From assembly GCA_014138095.1 (NCBI GenBank), contig JACGXE010000001.1:496001-560000 (forward strand): DNA of 64,000 nt, given 5' to 3'. The stretch comes from Ochrobactrum sp. RH2CCR150. GTDB lineage: Bacteria > Pseudomonadota > Alphaproteobacteria > Rhizobiales > Rhizobiaceae. Under the pieces are notes generated by a model that was given only the letters and a program-made list of their open reading frames with translations, was not told the DNA's origin and searched no databases. Below are positions 11,796 to 19,645 of this stretch, one piece after another. The position numbers and the translations under genes are program-made. How positions within the stretch are numbered: position 1 is the first letter of the stretch; every line of letters starts with the position of its first letter.

Positions 11796-13097
11796 ATGCA
11801 CGCAGAATTCGAGAATCGCGCTTCCAATCTTTCGCGTCGTCCGCGATTGACCACGCTGGTTCGCGTGCGCTGGCTTGCCATCGCCGGGCAGACCGCTGCC
11901 GTCATGCTGGTGGCGCTTTATCTGCAATTTCCTTTTGCAGTCGGTATTTGTTTTGCACTGATTGCCTGCTCGGCCTGGCTCAATCTCTATCTGGCCTTTC
12001 GATTCCCGACCAATCATCGGCTGAACCCGGAAGCGGCAAGCCTCGTGCTGGCCTTCGATATTCTGCAACTGGCGGGTCTGCTTTATCTCACCGGCGGGCT
12101 GCAAAACCCCTTCGTCATCCTGATGATCGTGCCGGTCATCATTTCCGCCACCTCGCTTTCGGCCCGGCATACCCTGACGCTGGCTTTGCTGGTGGTGGCC
12201 TGTACGTCTGTGCTTTCGGTGCGGCATGAACCGCTGCCATGGTATCCGGGCGAAGAGCTGAACCTGCCTTTCCTGTTTGTGATCGGCATCTGGTGCGCCA
12301 TCACATCGGCGCTGGGCTTTACCGGCGTCTATGCCTATCGCATTGCAGAAGAAGCGCGCCAGCTCGGCGATGCACTGAGCGCTGCGGAACTCATTCTCCA
12401 ACGCGAACAGCACCTGACGGCTCTGGATGGTCTCGCCGCCGCTGCCGCCCATGAGCTGGGAACGCCGCTTGCCACCATCGCGCTGGTGGTAAAGGAAATG
12501 CAGCGGTCCTACGCCAAAAATCCTGTCGATACGGGTCTTGGGGAAGACATTGCGCTGTTGCATTCGCAGACCCAGCGCTGCCGTGAAATCCTGCAAAGAC
12601 TGACCAGCTTGTCCTCGGAAAACGAGGAGCACATGTCGCGTCTGCCATTGTCCTCGCTGATCGAGGAGGTGATTGCACCGCACCGCAATTTCGGTGTGAT
12701 TATCGATGTGCAGAAAGTGGAAGGGCCAAAGCCGGAGCCAGTCACGCGGCGCAATCCCGGCCTGCTTTATGGTCTCGGCAATCTGGTGGAAAACGCGGTC
12801 GACTTCGCACGCGGCAATGTCAGCGTCACCTGGGGCTGGACGGACAATCAGGTCAGCGTGACCATTCAGGACGATGGCGAAGGCTTCAAGCCGGAAGTCC
12901 TAGACCGCATTGGCGAGCCCTATATGACCAGCCGCGACAACACCCGCCATGGCGGAGGGCTTGGCCTCGGGCTGTTCATCGCGAAAACTTTGCTGGAGCG
13001 TTCTGGCGCACAGATTGCTTTCCGTAATCGAAGCAATCCGGGGCAGGGGGCCGAAGTCAAAGTGGTTTGGCCGCGTTCAACCTTCACGAGGGTATGA
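11796..13097 (+). CDS. regB: redox-sensing histidine kinase RegB/ActS/PrrB
   Basis: A 433-residue inner-membrane sensor kinase that controls redox and energy genes through RegA. There are about six transmembrane segments in residues 25-180, with the ubiquinone-binding heptad GGLQNPF between two of them. The H-box is HELGTPLATI and the conserved redox cysteine is in RCREILQRL. The ATPase domain has NLVENAVDFA, DDGEGF and GGGLGLGLFIA. The response regulator follows after a 194-base gap. In rhizobia the pair is called ActS/ActR. Confidence 0.94.
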   Translation: MHAEFENRASNLSRRPRLTTLVRVRWLAIAGQTAAVMLVALYLQFPFAVGICFALIACSAWLNLYLAFRFPTNHRLNPEAASLVLAFDILQLAGLLYLTGGLQNPFVILMIVPVIISATSLSARHTLTLALLVVACTSVLSVRHEPLPWYPGEELNLPFLFVIGIWCAITSALGFTGVYAYRIAEEARQLGDALSAAELILQREQHLTALDGLAAAAAHELGTPLATIALVVKEMQRSYAKNPVDTGLGEDIALLHSQTQRCREILQRLTSLSSENEEHMSRLPLSSLIEEVIAPHRNFGVIIDVQKVEGPKPEPVTRRNPGLLYGLGNLVENAVDFARGNVSVTWGWTDNQVSVTIQDDGEGFKPEVLDRIGEPYMTSRDNTRHGGGLGLGLFIAKTLLERSGAQIAFRNRSNPGQGAEVKVVWPRSTFTRV

Positions 13098-13291
13098 GCC
13101 AAAACCTGTTTTCAAATTTGTTTTTGCTCAACTTCTTGTGTTGTCTTTTAGAATTATTAATCAAATACAATGATTTATAGTCTCGCGCGAAATTCAGGGC
13201 CGTAGAAATTGCTTCAACGATTCAATGGCTATTTGACTTTTTGACGCAGGGGTATCAATAAGGGATCAAAAATACAGGCAGGAAGCACCCG

Positions 13292-13855
13292 ATGGACGAC
13301 TTGAAGCAGGAAGACAGCGAAGCCATAGGCAACGACCCCACCCTTCTTCTGGTTGATGACGACAAACCTTTCTTGCAACGTCTGGCCCGCGCCATGGAGA
13401 GCCGGGGCTTCCAGGTGACCACAGCGGAATCGGTTGAAGAAGGCATCTCCGCCGCCAAGGCAGCAGCACCCGCCTATGCCGTGGTGGATATGCGGCTGGG
13501 AGACGGTAACGGTCTCGACGTCATCGAAGCCATTCGCCTGCGCCGTTCCGATACGCGCGCTATCGTCCTCACCGGTTACGGCAATATCGCGACCGCCGTG
13601 AATGCGGTGAAGCTCGGCGCCATTGATTATCTGTCGAAGCCAGCTGATGCCGATGAAGTCTTCGCCGCTCTGACCCGCCGTCCGGGCGAGAAGGTCGCGC
13701 CGCCGGAAAACCCGATGTCCGCCGATCGTGTCCGCTGGGAGCATATCCAGCGCGTCTACGAAATGTGTGAGCGCAATGTTTCCGAAACCGCACGCCGCCT
13801 CAACATGCATCGCCGCACCTTGCAGCGTATTCTCGCCAAGCGCGCCCCGCGCTGA
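13292..13855 (+). CDS. regA: response regulator RegA/ActR/PrrA
   Basis: A 187-residue regulator. The receiver domain has the acidic pocket VDDD (residues 21-24), the phospho-acceptor Asp66 (VVDMRLGDGNG), the threonine in LTGYG and the lysine in SKPAD. A short linker with prolines leads to a Fis-type helix-turn-helix (ERNVSETARRLNMHRRTLQRIL) that is almost invariant in this family. AGGAAG precedes ATG 13292. It is the partner of the upstream kinase. Confidence 0.95.
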   Translation: MDDLKQEDSEAIGNDPTLLLVDDDKPFLQRLARAMESRGFQVTTAESVEEGISAAKAAAPAYAVVDMRLGDGNGLDVIEAIRLRRSDTRAIVLTGYGNIATAVNAVKLGAIDYLSKPADADEVFAALTRRPGEKVAPPENPMSADRVRWEHIQRVYEMCERNVSETARRLNMHRRTLQRILAKRAPR

Positions 13856-13922
13856 GCATGACGGGAAGCAATCCGGCTTTTGGCGGCTTGTACTGAAAGT
13901 TTAGTAGTTTCTTAACTTAGTG

Positions 13923-13962
13923 AAAAATCCAGTAAAGCCATGTGGTTTTGCTGGATTTTTTT
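13923..13962 (+). terminator. terminator after regA
   Basis: A stem of AAAATCCAG with CTGGATTTTT, extended by an inner AAAGCCA/TGGTTTT, is followed by a T-run. It lies about 70 bases after the regA stop. Confidence 0.82.
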
Positions 13963-14053
13963 ATATATCGCAAATTTTAAGGTATTTCCACTGCATTCTG
14001 ATTCATTCCTAGGGAATTAATCTAAAGTTGAATATAAAAATCTATAATAATAA

Positions 14054-14125
14054 GGCACCTAGGGCCATTCGGAGGAGAATACTGCGCTTTTAGAGCCGCA
14101 GGCCCAATTCTCTTGTGCCCGAATG
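14054..14125 (+). promoter_or_regulatory. structured leader with two competing folds before the MHS transporter
   Basis: Two sets of complementary segments cannot form together. Fold 1 pairs CATTCGG (14066-14072) with CCGAATG (14119-14125) and GAGAAT (14075-14080) with ATTCTC (14107-14112). Fold 2 pairs GGCAC (14054-14058) with GTGCC (14115-14119) and GGGCC (14062-14066) with GGCCC (14101-14105). The element ends 25 bases before the transporter ATG. It resembles no riboswitch class that I recognise. Confidence 0.4.
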
Positions 14126-14150
14126 CGCTATCTAACATTCAAGGCAACAC

Positions 14151-15443
14151 ATGACTGCTCATATTGATGCATCTTCAAGCGCGGCCGCTCGTCGGCGTGC
14201 GCTTATCGCCAGTTTGACTGGCAGTTCTATCGAATGGTTCGATTATTTTCTCTACGGCACTGCAGCCGCACTTGTTTTCAACAAGCTGTTCTTTCCCAAT
14301 TTCGACCCCGTCGTCGGGTTGATGCTGTCTTATCTGTCGTTTTCGCTGACTTTCTTCATCCGTCCGCTGGGCGGCGTGATTTTCGCGCATATCGGTGATC
14401 GCATCGGTCGCAAGAAGACGCTGGTCATCACGCTGTCGCTGATGGGTGGCGCAACCGTTCTCATCGGCTTGCTGCCGACCTATGAGCATATCGGCGTATG
14501 GGCGCCCATTCTGCTGATCCTGCTGCGCATGGTGCAGGGTCTCGGCATTGGCGGCGAATGGGGTGGCGCTCTGTTGCTGGCTTATGAATACGCGCCTGCC
14601 AACCGCAAGGGCTTCTTCGGTAGCGTTCCGCAGGTCGGTGTGACCATCGGCATGTTGCTGGCCACGCTTTCGGTCAGCCTGATGGTCACCCTGCCCGATG
14701 AATCCTTTATGGCCTGGGGCTGGCGCGTTCCCTTCGTGCTGAGTGCTGGTCTGGTTTTCCTTGGCCTTTGGATCCGTAACGGTCTCGATGAAACGCCGGA
14801 ATTCAAGCAGGCGAAGGAAAGCGGCAATGTCGCCAAGATGCCGCTTGTTGAAACGCTCCAGAACCATTGGCGCGAAGTGCTGATCGCTGCTGGCCTGAAG
14901 GTCGTGGAAACCGCACCGTTCTATATCTTCTCCACCTTTGTGGTGAGCTATGCGGTGAGCACGCTCGGCTTCGACAAGAGCGCTGCGCTGAACGCAGTGA
15001 TGATCGGTGCGCTGGTCGCTTCGGTTTTGATCCCAACCATGGGTCTCGTTTCCGACTATGTGGGCCGCAAGACGGTCTATGTCGTTGGCTGCGTGCTGCT
15101 CGGCCTGTTCATCATTCCCTACTTCATGCTGCTCGATACAAAGACCGTCTGGGGCCTGACGCTGGCAACGGTCATCAGCTTCGGCGTTCTCTGGTCGCCG
15201 ATCACTGCCGTTCTGGGCACGCTGTCGTCGGAAATCTTTGCCACCAAGGTGCGCTATACCGGCATCACGCTCGGCTACCAGCTGGGTGCTGCGCTGGCTG
15301 GCGGTACCGCTCCGCTGATCGCCACCTGGCTGCTCGCCAAATATGAAGGCAGCTGGCATGCAGTCGCGGTCTATCTGTTGGTGACGGTGCTGATTTCTCT
15401 GGTCGCCATCATTGCAATCAGCCGCAGCCGTTCGCGGCAGTAA
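14151..15443 (+). CDS. MFS transporter, metabolite:H+ symporter (MHS) family
   Basis: A 430-residue transporter with about 12 transmembrane segments. The MHS N-terminal signature GSSIEWFDYFLYG is present, as are the family motifs GDRIGRKKTL and RMVQGLGIGGEWGGA. Related proteins move organic acids, osmolytes or shikimate with protons; the substrate cannot be told here. It stands alone between two terminators and has a structured upstream region that may regulate it. Confidence 0.9.
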   Translation: MTAHIDASSSAAARRRALIASLTGSSIEWFDYFLYGTAAALVFNKLFFPNFDPVVGLMLSYLSFSLTFFIRPLGGVIFAHIGDRIGRKKTLVITLSLMGGATVLIGLLPTYEHIGVWAPILLILLRMVQGLGIGGEWGGALLLAYEYAPANRKGFFGSVPQVGVTIGMLLATLSVSLMVTLPDESFMAWGWRVPFVLSAGLVFLGLWIRNGLDETPEFKQAKESGNVAKMPLVETLQNHWREVLIAAGLKVVETAPFYIFSTFVVSYAVSTLGFDKSAALNAVMIGALVASVLIPTMGLVSDYVGRKTVYVVGCVLLGLFIIPYFMLLDTKTVWGLTLATVISFGVLWSPITAVLGTLSSEIFATKVRYTGITLGYQLGAALAGGTAPLIATWLLAKYEGSWHAVAVYLLVTVLISLVAIIAISRSRSRQ

Positions 15444-15463
15444 GCGCCTCCGCTAAAGCATTG

Positions 15464-15500
15464 AAAAGCGGGGAAACCACATCGGTTTCCCCGCTTTTGT
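15464..15500. terminator. bidirectional terminator between transporter and mmcB
   Basis: A 15-base-pair perfect stem (AAAAGCGGGGAAACC with GGTTTCCCCGCTTTT) with a 5-base loop sits between two convergent stops. Confidence 0.9.
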
Positions 15501-15504
15501 TTGT

Positions 15505-15996
15505 TTAAAAATCACCGCCCGGCATTTCCAGTCCGGAAAGCTCCGCATAGGTCAGGCGTGCCGCGCCTGCGCGGGCAAAGCGGAGCATCAGCGCCTTGCG
15601 TGTAGCGCCTGCCAGCTTGTGTTCGGGCGCATCGCGCAATATTTCTGCGCCATAGCCGTCCGAGAGAATGAAGCCGCATTCCTCTGGAAATATCTCGCGG
15701 GGCACTGCCGGATGGGTGGCGAAAAACAGCCGGTCGCAATAGTCGCGATATTCCGGCCATTTGCGGTCGGCCTTCCAGTCCTCGATCGACGATTTGATCT
15801 CGACAATCCAGATTTCACCCTTGCGGCTGACCGCAATCAGATCGGCGCGGCGGCCGGATGCGAGCGGCAGTTCGGGCAAGGTTGCAAGCCCCATATCCAG
15901 AAACAGGCGCTGCACGCCACGGCGCACAAGCATAGCGTTTTCCGATTGTCGTCCGTCGGACAGGGGATGGGTCTGGTTGGGAATCACGATGGGCAT
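15505..15996 (-). CDS. mmcB: MmcB family DNA repair protein
   Basis: A 163-residue protein of the MmcB (DUF1052) family, linked to DNA-damage tolerance in Caulobacter. The core resembles a PD-(D/E)XK-like fold: GRRADLIAVSRKGEIWIVEIKSS, then WPEYRDYCDRLFFA and FPEECGFILSDGYGAEIL. ATG 15996 (MPIVIPNQTHPLSDGRQ) fits the family start. A longer start at 16041 has an AAGAAG upstream and cannot be ruled out. A CtrA box lies 139-154 bases upstream of ATG 15996. Confidence 0.85.
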   Translation of the reverse strand: MPIVIPNQTHPLSDGRQSENAMLVRRGVQRLFLDMGLATLPELPLASGRRADLIAVSRKGEIWIVEIKSSIEDWKADRKWPEYRDYCDRLFFATHPAVPREIFPEECGFILSDGYGAEILRDAPEHKLAGATRKALMLRFARAGAARLTYAELSGLEMPGGDF

Positions 15997-16134
15997 GGCC
16001 GCATTTTGCGTGCGGTTGCAGGGCGAAACAACTGAAAACATACGCTTCTTTATGGCGTTTGTTGAGTATTCGCGGGTGAAACAAGGCCAAAAAAGGCAAA
16101 AAAATGGCCTAATAAAGAACTTTTCAATTTACGG

Positions 16135-16150
16135 TTAACGCACAGTTAAC
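16135..16150. promoter_or_regulatory. CtrA binding site
   Basis: TTAACGCACAGTTAAC contains the full CtrA consensus TTAA-N7-TTAA. It sits between the divergent mmcB and L,D-transpeptidase genes. Two GANTC sites (CcrM methylation) follow near 16180 and 16207, as in cell-cycle promoters of this class. Confidence 0.72.
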
Positions 16151-16228
16151 AATACTGCCGCATCTTCAAGCATGAATGGGCGATTCGCTCTTTTTGACGG
16201 CACAATAGATTCTACCTTGGGGGAATGC

Positions 16229-16849
16229 ATGAATTCTCGCGTCCTTAAACTGACGACGGCGCTTTTTCTGGCAGGTGCACTTGCTGGCTGCTCTACTGTC
16301 GGCGGAACGTTCTACACGGCCTCATACTCGTCGGTTACCGATGCTGGCTATGTTGTTCCGGCCATTCCGAGCGAAAAGATACCATCGCAGTATCGTCGCC
16401 AGATCGTGAAGTATCAGACCGATGAGGCCCCCGGCACGATCATCGTCGATACCCCCGAGAAGTTCCTCTATTACGTTATGCCGGACGGCAAGGCGATGCG
16501 CTATGGCATCGGCGTCGGACGCGAAGGCTTCGGCTGGTCGGGCACCGCCCGCGTCGCCATGAAGCGCGAATGGCCGACCTGGACGCCGCCATCTGAAATG
16601 ATCAAGCGTCAGCCGGAACTGGCAAAGTTCCGCAATGGCATGGATCCGGGCCTCAAGAACCCGCTCGGCGCGCGTGCGCTTTATCTGTTCAACAAGGGTG
16701 GTGATACCGGCTATCGCCTGCATGGGACGCCGGAATGGTGGACCATCGGCAAGGCCATGTCGTCGGGCTGCATCCGCCTGATGAATCAGGATATCATTGA
16801 TCTTTATGATCGTGCCCAACAGGGCGCAAAGGTCATTGTGAAGCAGTAA
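16229..16849 (+). CDS. lipoprotein L,D-transpeptidase (YkuD domain)
   Basis: A 206-residue exported enzyme that forms 3-3 peptidoglycan crosslinks or attaches proteins to peptidoglycan. The signal ends in the lipobox LAGC, so Cys21 or so is the lipidated residue. The YkuD active site is HGTPEWWTIGKAMSSGCIRL, with catalytic histidine and cysteine. ATG 16229 is chosen because GGGGGA precedes it by about 4-9 bases and the signal peptide then starts correctly; the earlier ATG at 16172 adds residues with no SD. A CtrA box is about 80 bases upstream. Confidence 0.93.
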   Translation: MNSRVLKLTTALFLAGALAGCSTVGGTFYTASYSSVTDAGYVVPAIPSEKIPSQYRRQIVKYQTDEAPGTIIVDTPEKFLYYVMPDGKAMRYGIGVGREGFGWSGTARVAMKREWPTWTPPSEMIKRQPELAKFRNGMDPGLKNPLGARALYLFNKGGDTGYRLHGTPEWWTIGKAMSSGCIRLMNQDIIDLYDRAQQGAKVIVKQ

Positions 16850-16860
16850 ATGATACAATA

Positions 16861-16902
16861 TCGGCGATACACGACATTAAAGTGGTGATCGTGTATCGCC
16901 GA
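16861..16902 (+). terminator. terminator after the L,D-transpeptidase
   Basis: A perfect 14-base-pair stem (TCGGCGATACACGA with TCGTGTATCGCCGA) starts 11 bases after the stop codon. The T-tail is weak. Confidence 0.7.
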
Positions 16903-17090
16903 AATTATTCTTAAATAACTTAAAGTTTATTTTCAGAGCAATGTAGTTCGCATTTTTATAAAGCGGACTTGAAACATTGACGAATTTATACTTTTTCTGT
17001 GGCGTCGCAATCGCCATAGTTTGGTCCATGATAAGTGCCGTGATATCGTTTTTACTTAATATACGATATGCCTCAAGCCCCGCTATCGGC
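16877..17090 (-). pseudogene. possible remnant of a periplasmic solute-binding protein
   Basis: Within the 332-base space between the L,D-transpeptidase and nfu, one minus-strand frame reads DITALIMDQTMAIATPQ then KKYKFVNVSSPLYKNANYIA. The order of an alanine-rich loop, a basic TP(Q/E)K turn and an SP-x-Y strand recalls type 3 ABC solute-binding proteins. There is no start signal or N-terminal part, and the nfu terminator lies just upstream. The frame is AT-rich. It may be chance. Confidence 0.2.
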
Positions 17091-17126
17091 GGTGTCTGGA
17101 TTGCTCCTGCAGCGACGTTCCATAAA

Positions 17127-17152
17127 AAAACGCCGGACTGATGATCCGGCGT
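17127..17152 (-). terminator. terminator after nfu
   Basis: The stem ACGCCGGA/TCCGGCGT with a 7-base loop ends, on the minus strand, in a run of seven T. It is 30 bases past the nfu stop. Confidence 0.85.
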
Positions 17153-17181
17153 CTTTCCTGAGTTTTCAGTTTTGAGATCGA

Positions 17182-17754
17182 TCAGATTTGTTCGACCTGC
17201 TGGACTTCCGGTACGAAGTGACGGAGCAGGTTCTGAATGCCGTGCTTCAGCGTCGCGGTCGACGACGGGCAGCCGGAACATGCGCCCTTCATATTGAGGA
17301 ACACGGTGCCATTTTCGAAGCCACGGAAGGTGATGTCGCCGCCATCCTGCGCAACGGCAGGGCGAACGCGGGTTTCAATCAGTTCCTTGATGGTTTCGAC
17401 GATCTCGGTATCGGCTTCATCGAAGAATTCTTCGTCGCCATGCGCGGCGGCGGCATCTGCATTGGCATTGCCAGCCATTGCCGAAGCGCCCGACATGAAA
17501 TGTTCCATGATCGTGCCGAGGATCGCAGGCTTCAGGTGCTGCCATTCACCATCGTCCTTGGTGACGGTGATGAAGTCATAACCGAAGAAAACGCCGGTGA
17601 CGCCAGGAACGGCGAACAGCTTGGCCGCCAGCGGCGACGTGTTGCCTGCGGATGAAGCATCGCGGAAATCAGCGGTGCCTTCCGGCATGACCACCTTGCC
17701 GGGCAGAAACTTCAGGGTCGCCGGATTGGGCGTTGTTTCAGTCTGGATGAACAT
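17182..17754 (-). CDS. NifU family iron-sulfur scaffold/carrier (Nfu)
   Basis: A 190-residue protein that delivers Fe-S clusters to apo-proteins. The N-terminal Nfu_N domain (MFIQTETTPNPATLKFLPG) and the C-terminal NifU domain (RPAVAQDGGDITF, then GACSGCPSS with the CxxC ligands) are joined by an acidic, alanine-rich linker. The arrangement equals mitochondrial Nfu1. It follows the universal stress gene on the same strand after 108 bases. Confidence 0.92.
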   Translation of the reverse strand: MFIQTETTPNPATLKFLPGKVVMPEGTADFRDASSAGNTSPLAAKLFAVPGVTGVFFGYDFITVTKDDGEWQHLKPAILGTIMEHFMSGASAMAGNANADAAAAHGDEEFFDEADTEIVETIKELIETRVRPAVAQDGGDITFRGFENGTVFLNMKGACSGCPSSTATLKHGIQNLLRHFVPEVQQVEQI

Positions 17755-17862
17755 GCCAGTTCTCCGCTTTCAATTTTGGAACTGTTCTAATAATAGCGAA
17801 ATCGCGCGGATACAAGGGCTGCCGCTCTCAGGCGCGTTTCAGTTACTATCAATATAGGGTGA

Positions 17863-18351
17863 TTAGGTCACCGCATCAATGTCATCGTCGGTCAACCCTG
17901 CGGGAACCACGGTGACGGGGATCGGAAACTGGGCGCGGCCAGCGAGCGATTGAACGAGAGGGCCAGGGCCTTCCTTGCCTGAACCGGCGGCGAGAACCAG
18001 AATAGCGATATCCTGATCCTCCTCGATCAGGTGGAGTAACTCTTCAGCTGTCTGGCCTTCACGGATGCTCAGTTCGGGTTCGATGCCCTGATCTTCGCGC
18101 ACAACAGCGGCGAATTTTTCCAACGCGGACCGTGCTCGATCCTGCGCTTCGGACCGCATGATTTCGCCGACGCCCAAAATTTGCTGGAAATCGGAGTCAT
18201 CGATAACGAAAAGCAGAATAAGCGAGCCGCTCGTGTTTTTGGCACGGCGAGCGGCATAGGCGACGGCGCGCCCGCATTCAGGCGTTTCGTCGATGACGGC
18301 TAAAAATTTGCGTCGGTGACCGGATTCCCGGCTTAGTCGTTTTGATACCAT
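17863..18351 (-). CDS. universal stress protein (UspA family)
   Basis: A 162-residue single Usp domain. It starts with a basic stretch and KFLAVIDETPECGRAV, and ends with ILVLAAGSGKEGPGPLV and FPIPVTVVPAG. The glycine-rich GSGKEGPGPLV segment resembles the ATP-binding type of Usp. It lies downstream of the trpS terminator, so it probably has its own promoter. The stress condition is not evident from the sequence. Confidence 0.88.
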   Translation of the reverse strand: MVSKRLSRESGHRRKFLAVIDETPECGRAVAYAARRAKNTSGSLILLFVIDDSDFQQILGVGEIMRSEAQDRARSALEKFAAVVREDQGIEPELSIREGQTAEELLHLIEEDQDIAILVLAAGSGKEGPGPLVQSLAGRAQFPIPVTVVPAGLTDDDIDAVT

Positions 18352-18434
18352 GGCCGCAATTTGCCATCAGGATTGGCCGCCCGCAAGCCAGCATTGTTTG
18401 CTGTGACCGTAAACGACAGGCGTTTTTCAAAAAG

Positions 18435-18468
18435 ATAAGGGCGACCGCAAAAAAGCGGTCGCCCTTAT
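18435..18468 (-). terminator. terminator after trpS
   Basis: A stem of about 14 base pairs (ATAAGGGCGACCGC with GCGGTCGCCCTTAT) and a 6-base A loop lies 16 bases past the trpS stop. On the minus strand the hairpin is followed by CTTTTTGAAAAA. Confidence 0.8.
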
Positions 18469-18483
18469 TGTCGGAATTGAAAA

Positions 18484-19551
18484 TCAGTTCTGCAACCAGC
18501 CGATGATGTCGCGCACATCGCGCATGGTCTTCTCGGCGAGAACGCCTGCGCGCTCGCCGCCATCACGCAGAACGCTGTCGATATGGGTCGGATCGGCCAC
18601 CAGACGGCGCATTTCGTGGGTGATCGGCGAAAGCTTGGTCACGGCCAGTTCAGCCAATGCCGCCTTGAATTCCGAGAACTGACGTCCGCCGAACTCGCCA
18701 AGGATATCTTCCTTCGACTGCGAAGCGAGAGCCGCATAGATGCCAACCAGATTGTCTGCTTCCGGGCGACCGGACAGACCGTCCAGTTCCGACGGCAGGC
18801 CATCAGAATCGGTCTTGGCCTTGCGGATCTTCTTGGTGATCGTGTCTTCGTCATCGATCAGATTGATGCGTGACAGGTCAGACGGATCGGATTTCGACAT
18901 TTTCTTGGTGCCGTCGCGCAGCGACATGATGCGCATGGCCGGGCCTGAAATCATCGGTTCGGTCAGCGGGAAGAAGCCCGAAACCTTCTCGTCGCCCACC
19001 TGCATATCCACGCCGATACCAAGCGATGCGATGCGGTCGGAATAGTCATTGTTGAATTTTTGGGCGATATCGCGCGTCAGTTCGAGATGCTGCTTCTGGT
19101 CTTCGCCAACCGGCACGGCGGTCGCGCGATAGAGCAGAATGTCGGCAGCCATCAGGCTCGGATAGGCAAAGAGGCCCAGCGAAGCATTTTCGCGGTCCTT
19201 GCCGGCCTTATCCTTGAACTGCGTCATGCGGCTCATCCAGCCGATGCGCGCAATGCAGTTGAACACCCAGGCGAGTTCCGCATGCTGCATGACGCGGCTC
19301 TGGTTGAAGACGATGCTCTTCTTCGGATCGATGCCCGAAGCCAGAAACGCCGCCGTCACTTCACGGGTGGATTGCAGCAGTTCAGCCGGATCGGGCGAAA
19401 CGGTCAGCGCGTGCATGTCCACGACGCAATAGATGCATTCTTCGGTCTTCTGGACCTCTACCCACCGCTTGATCGCCCCCAGATAATTGCCGAGGTGAAG
19501 ATTTCCGGTCGGTTGGACGCCGGAGAAGATAAGCGGTTTGAACGTGCTCAT
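18484..19551 (-). CDS. trpS: tryptophanyl-tRNA synthetase
   Basis: Class I synthetase charging tRNA-Trp, 355 residues. The HIGH-like motif is [10 protein letters not shown] near residue 17 and KMSKS is present in [15 protein letters not shown] 19551 ([16 protein letters not shown]) fits the family; the frame extends to 19626 but that extension is unlike TrpS. AGGA lies upstream. It is 94 bases downstream of murJ on the same strand. Confidence 0.96.
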   Translation of the reverse strand: MSTFKPLIFSGVQPTGNLHLGNYLGAIKRWVEVQKTEECIYCVVDMHALTVSPDPAELLQSTREVTAAFLASGIDPKKSIVFNQSRVMQHAELAWVFNCIARIGWMSRMTQFKDKAGKDRENASLGLFAYPSLMAADILLYRATAVPVGEDQKQHLELTRDIAQKFNNDYSDRIASLGIGVDMQVGDEKVSGFFPLTEPMISGPAMRIMSLRDGTKKMSKSDPSDLSRINLIDDEDTITKKIRKAKTDSDGLPSELDGLSGRPEADNLVGIYAALASQSKEDILGEFGGRQFSEFKAALAELAVTKLSPITHEMRRLVADPTHIDSVLRDGGERAGVLAEKTMRDVRDIIGWLQN

Positions 19552-19645
19552 GATAAAATCCTGATGTTGGCCTTCGCCGGTGGAGAGCGAAGGAATTTTT
19601 GAACCCAGGTCTTTTCGCAGAGGCACAATCGCCTTTCAAGGACAA

